Positions 8,073 to 10,894 of a DNA stretch of 10,894 bases are shown here, one piece after another. Below the pieces are notes generated by a model that worked only from the letters and a program-made list of their open reading frames with translations, made no database searches and was not told the origin of the DNA. The stretch covers positions 1-10,894 of the forward strand of contig CANQEB010000068.1 in the NCBI GenBank assembly GCA_947594085.1. Direction: 5' to 3'. The position numbers were made by a program, and so were the translations under genes. The stretch's first letter is position 1, and each line of letters starts with the position of its first letter. This DNA comes from an uncultured Lachnospiraceae bacterium (GTDB lineage Bacteria > Bacillota > Clostridia > Lachnospirales > Lachnospiraceae).

Positions 8073-9125
8073 ATGATACAGAAAAACCAGCGCATAACTT
8101 TAAAGGATATCGCAGATGAATGTAATTGCTCCGTAAATACAGTATCCCGTGCGCTGCGCAACGATAAGCACCTTTCGGCGGAAACCACAGCCAAAATCCA
8201 GAGTACGGCAAACCGTCTTGGGTATGTGCGCAATGTACTTGCTTCCTCTCTGCGCTCCGGAAAGAGCCATATTATAGCCGCAATCGTAGACAATATCCAG
8301 AATCCATACTATTCTTCAATCGTCGGTTACCTGGATCTGAAGCTGAAGGAATACGGTTACAGCCTGATGATCCTATGCAACCAGGTCAGCCAGGAATTGA
8401 CAGTAGGCTCTGTCGGCGAGGAACTGGGACAAGAAATTGTAGATGTCGCGATTGCACATGCGGTGGACGGAATTATATTCTTTCCTTTTGTAAACAGTAA
8501 TCATATGGCACACCACATGATCCAGAACAACATCCCTTTTGTACAGATTGGGCGTGAAATACGCGGTCTGAATGCCGATATCGTCCGTTGTGACGATTAT
8601 GCGGGAGGATACCTTGCTGGAAAAGAACTCACGATGCTTGGACATAAAAAATTTCTATATATCGCCGGTGGAGAAAACATTAGTTCTCAAACGGACCGGC
8701 AGAAGGGGTTTATCGACGCAATTTCGGATAATGGTATTCCGCAAAAAAATATTCGTATCATTACATCGGAAGATATGCTTCGTTCAATCTTACGAAAATC
8801 TGTCGGGGAATTGCTCAGTCCAATTGATTATACAGCCATATTTTCTTTCAACGACCATATGGCCTACTCGGTAATTCACTATCTGCAATCGGCAAATTAC
8901 CGTATTCCGGATGACATATCTATCATTGGCTTTGATAATATTCACCGGGATGTCCCGTATGCGCTTCCGCTTTCCAGTATCGGCAATCCTCCGGATTATG
9001 ACTTTGTGAATTCCATAACCGAACTTCTTCTCAGCAGAATTGAGGATCCTTCTCTTCCCGCTCGGAAAGTAATTTTCCCTGTTATGCTTTACGATGAAGG
9101 TACACATGGTTTCTGCAAAAAATAA
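8073..9125 (+). CDS. LacI-family transcriptional regulator
   Basis: A 350-residue LacI-type repressor. The helix-turn-helix occupies about residues 10-29 (LKDIADECNCSVNTVSRAL). It is followed by the LGYVRN linker and the hinge helix VLASSLRSGK, with Leu60 in the position that inserts into the operator minor groove. The rest is a periplasmic-binding-protein-like effector domain with the usual landmarks NPYYSSIVG, VDGIIFFPF, FSFNDHMA and ISIIGFDNI. The ligand is probably arabinose or an arabino-oligosaccharide, by gene context only. The frame can be extended to a TTG at 8046, but that codon has no ribosome binding site. The ATG at 8073 has GGGAG ten bases upstream and gives the normal N-terminus. 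It is divergent from the six-gene operon and followed by the GH43 gene. The likely targets are the AACG/CGTT palindromes at 7847-7883, so it probably controls both directions. Confidence 0.92.
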   Translation: MIQKNQRITLKDIADECNCSVNTVSRALRNDKHLSAETTAKIQSTANRLGYVRNVLASSLRSGKSHIIAAIVDNIQNPYYSSIVGYLDLKLKEYGYSLMILCNQVSQELTVGSVGEELGQEIVDVAIAHAVDGIIFFPFVNSNHMAHHMIQNNIPFVQIGREIRGLNADIVRCDDYAGGYLAGKELTMLGHKKFLYIAGGENISSQTDRQKGFIDAISDNGIPQKNIRIITSEDMLRSILRKSVGELLSPIDYTAIFSFNDHMAYSVIHYLQSANYRIPDDISIIGFDNIHRDVPYALPLSSIGNPPDYDFVNSITELLLSRIEDPSLPARKVIFPVMLYDEGTHGFCKK

Positions 9126-9155
9126 ACACTGTTTCTTCTTAATTCAGTATTATGG

Positions 9156-9187
9156 CCTATAGACCCGATGGCACATCTCGGCATAGG
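9156..9187 (+). promoter_or_regulatory. Hairpin covering the GH43 ribosome binding site
   Basis: CCTAT (9156-9160) can pair with ATAGG (9183-9187). Inside it CCG-ATG (9165-9170) pairs with CAT and CGG (9174-9176 and 9179-9181) around the loop GCA, with a two-base bulge. The outer stem takes in the first bases of the AGGAGG at 9185-9190 that serves the GH43 gene. The structure is modest and could lower translation of the downstream gene. Confidence 0.35.
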
Positions 9188-9195
9188 AGGTTTTT

Positions 9196-10158
9196 ATGAG
9201 CAAATCAAAAACCCTGAAGTTCAATGAACCCTGGATTCTGCAACGTGCGGATCCGTACGTGTATCGCCACACGGACGGAAAATATTATTTCACTGCATCC
9301 GTTCCTGCTTACGACAAAATCATTCTGCGCCGTTCCGACACACTTGCCGGACTTGCAGATGCGCCTGAAGTCGAGATCTGGCACAAGCATGAAAAAGGAA
9401 TCATGAGTATACATATCTGGGCTCCGGAATTACACTATCTGAACGGGAAATGGTATATTTATTACTCCGGAGGCGACATTGACGATGTCTGGGCGATCCG
9501 TCCATACATCCTTGAATGTCAGGGGCAGGATCCACTCATGGATTCATGGGTAGAAAAAGGTAAAATGAAGCGCTCCGACGGAGACGCATTTTCATTCGAG
9601 GCGTTTTCTCTCGATGCAACCGTATTTGAAAACAAGGGAAAGTATTACTATGTCTGGGCAGAAAAAGTCAGTGTGTATCCCGAAATATCCAACCTTTATA
9701 TCGCGGAGATGGAAACACCGTGCAGCCTAAAAACACCACAGGTAATGTTGACAACGCCGGACTATGACTGGGAGCGTATCGGCTTCTGGGTAAACGAAGG
9801 ACCCGCCGTTATACACAATTCCGGCAAGATCTATCTTACTTATTCGGCCTCCGAGACCGGACCCGCTTACTGTATGGGAATGCTTACGGCAGACGAAAAT
9901 TCCGACCTGCTTGATCCGCGTTCCTGGACAAAAGAGCGCTATCCGGTTTTCACAAGTAATCCATCCCAAAACATTTACGGTCCGGGGCACAACAGCTTTA
10001 CAGTCGACGAAAACGGAAATCCGATCATGGTTTATCACGCACGGACCGAGGAAAAAATCATCGGCAACCCACTGTACAATCCAAATCGCCACGCAATGCT
10101 GATGAAACTGGAATTCGATCCAAAAACCGGCCGGCCGCTCTTTTCCTGTGAGTCCTGA
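9196..10158 (+). CDS. GH43 enzyme, probable exo-alpha-1,5-L-arabinofuranosidase
   Basis: A 320-residue, single-domain GH43 five-bladed beta-propeller enzyme. The three catalytic acids are visible: Asp19 in QRADPYVY as general base, Asp140 in FSLDATVFE as pKa modulator and Glu201 in WVNEGPAVI as general acid. The opening RADPYVYRHTDGKYYFTASV and the HIWAPELH motif resemble the GH43 group that includes Streptomyces exo-1,5-alpha-L-arabinofuranosidase (subfamily 26 as I recall it), which releases single arabinose units from arabinan fragments. A xylosidase or mixed activity cannot be excluded. There is no signal peptide and no carbohydrate-binding module, so it acts in the cytoplasm on imported oligosaccharides. 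A strong AGGAGG lies five bases before the ATG. The 70-base gap after the regulator holds no evident terminator, so the two are probably co-transcribed and the enzyme shares the regulator's control. Confidence 0.9.
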   Translation: MSKSKTLKFNEPWILQRADPYVYRHTDGKYYFTASVPAYDKIILRRSDTLAGLADAPEVEIWHKHEKGIMSIHIWAPELHYLNGKWYIYYSGGDIDDVWAIRPYILECQGQDPLMDSWVEKGKMKRSDGDAFSFEAFSLDATVFENKGKYYYVWAEKVSVYPEISNLYIAEMETPCSLKTPQVMLTTPDYDWERIGFWVNEGPAVIHNSGKIYLTYSASETGPAYCMGMLTADENSDLLDPRSWTKERYPVFTSNPSQNIYGPGHNSFTVDENGNPIMVYHARTEEKIIGNPLYNPNRHAMLMKLEFDPKTGRPLFSCES

Positions 10159-10192
10159 ATCCTGATCACAAAATACCGCAATAACAAAGTTT

Positions 10193-10226
10193 AAGGTTCG
10201 GAAAAAATGTACATTCTCCGAACCTT
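10193..10226 (+). terminator. Hairpin after GH43, possible weak terminator
   Basis: A ten-pair perfect stem joins 10193-10202 to 10217-10226 around a loop that itself contains the palindrome AATGTACATT (10206-10215). It begins 34 bases after the GH43 stop. The T-run that should follow is only a few bases (CTTTCAT), so termination may be partial. On the minus strand no T-run follows either. Confidence 0.5.
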
Positions 10227-10293
10227 TCATAACACAACACTGTACAACAATCTGTTACAATCCAGATAGTATAAAAAACATCAGACTCGTTGG

Positions 10294-10894
10294 TCACGCG
10301 CACAGCGCGGCGGCGGCGTCCTGACGTCTCAAATCAATCAAACCGGCAAACGCAATCATCGCCGTGGTGACCAGCTCCAGGATCTGCCTGCAGTCCGACT
10401 CCGGCGTATGAACCGGAAAACGCATATATGTCCTGTGTGTCCGCGCTATGTAGCCAAGCAGCTCCTCGAGGCTGACGATCTCTTCCGCCGTCTCCTGCGC
10501 CCGCGCGAAGATCTCCCGCCCCTCCGGCATCCAGACCAGCACGCGCATGCGGTATTTCAGCTCACTCTCGTACACGCAGTGATCCTTCACATTGCCCTCA
10601 AAGGATGAATTGTGCGGATAGGTAAAGTAATCCGCCAGGTAATGCATTGCCACACCGGTCCTGCGCCAAAGGGCGCGCTCGCTCTCCTCGCCCGGCCGCG
10701 CCGCTTCGTCCAGTATATGACGACACAAGAGTCGAAAGCTTCCGAACGTTGTGTCATACTCGTGCGGCTTTGCAAACATCTTCGGATTCAGATCCGGGAG
10801 GATCGAGCCGAGGCAGAATGCCTTCCTGTGGCGGGCAAGCTCCGGCGACCCGAGTCCTCTCACGAGGTAGCGTGCAAGTGCAACATGTGATTTC
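10294..10894 (-). CDS. Zinc-dependent phospholipase C-like protein, 5' end outside window
   Basis: The frame is open from the stop at 10294-10296 to the window edge, so the gene is incomplete at its start. The last in-window residues, KSHVALARYL before HRKAFCLGSILPDLNP, fit the N-terminus of the zinc-dependent phospholipase C-like family (PF00882), so only a few codons are probably missing. A GTG at 10861-10863 is therefore not the likely start. Putative metal ligands are the His in KSH, the Asp in LPD, MHYLADYF (His and Asp), YPHN, and His plus Glu in KDHCVYESE. Proteins of this type in Firmicutes are often annotated as phospholipases without proof of activity; the true substrate is unknown. 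It is visibly GC-richer than the sugar locus, transcribed toward it and probably unrelated to it. A run of six T follows about 20 bases after the stop, without a strong stem. Confidence 0.8.
   Translation of the reverse strand, partial: KSHVALARYLVRGLGSPELARHRKAFCLGSILPDLNPKMFAKPHEYDTTFGSFRLLCRHILDEAARPGEESERALWRRTGVAMHYLADYFTYPHNSSFEGNVKDHCVYESELKYRMRVLVWMPEGREIFARAQETAEEIVSLEELLGYIARTHRTYMRFPVHTPESDCRQILELVTTAMIAFAGLIDLRRQDAAAALCA

Noticed and set aside
10240..10260. TGTACAAC near 10241-10248 as a second copy of the leader palindrome at 7842-7849
   Set aside because: Only eight bases match, the flanking bases differ, and it lies between convergent genes, so chance is a sufficient explanation.

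Overview
The window most likely comes from a low- to mid-GC Gram-positive anaerobe of the Clostridia, probably a Lachnospiraceae-type gut bacterium (inference). The reasons are strong AGGAGG-type ribosome binding sites, a DUF6171-type cysteine-rich small protein, an intracellular GH51/GH43 sugar locus with an ABC importer that has no ATPase gene of its own, and a LacI-family regulator.

Layout: (1) bases 1-330, plus strand, hold the end of a small zinc-finger-like protein gene (DUF6171 type) with no ordinary start codon. (2) Bases 423-7809, minus strand, form one probable six-gene operon. In transcription order it encodes an extracellular sugar-binding protein, two ABC permeases (MalF and MalG types), two different GH51 alpha-L-arabinofuranosidases and a zinc-dependent medium-chain polyol-type dehydrogenase. 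(3) Bases 7810-8072 are a divergent control region with opposed promoters, A-tracts and AACG/CGTT palindromes. (4) Bases 8073-10158, plus strand, hold a LacI-family regulator followed by a GH43 enzyme resembling exo-alpha-1,5-L-arabinofuranosidases. (5) Bases 10159-10293 are a convergent intergenic region with a hairpin. (6) Bases 10294-10894, minus strand, hold a GC-richer zinc-dependent phospholipase C-like gene whose start lies beyond the window.

The genes read as an arabino-oligosaccharide uptake and breakdown locus. The binding protein and permeases would import short arabinose-containing oligosaccharides, powered by an ATPase encoded elsewhere. The two GH51 enzymes and the GH43 enzyme, none with a signal peptide, would release L-arabinose in the cytoplasm. 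The LacI-type protein would repress both transcription units until a sugar ligand is present. The dehydrogenase is the least expected member: no arabinose isomerase, kinase or epimerase gene is present here, and its substrate cannot be read from sequence.

I see no mobile element, CRISPR array, tRNA or rRNA. Nothing here is clearly a new kind of system. The points most worth checking are the binding protein without a lipobox cysteine, the dehydrogenase in an arabinofuranosidase operon, the intercistronic hairpin behind the binding-protein gene, and the operator arrangement.
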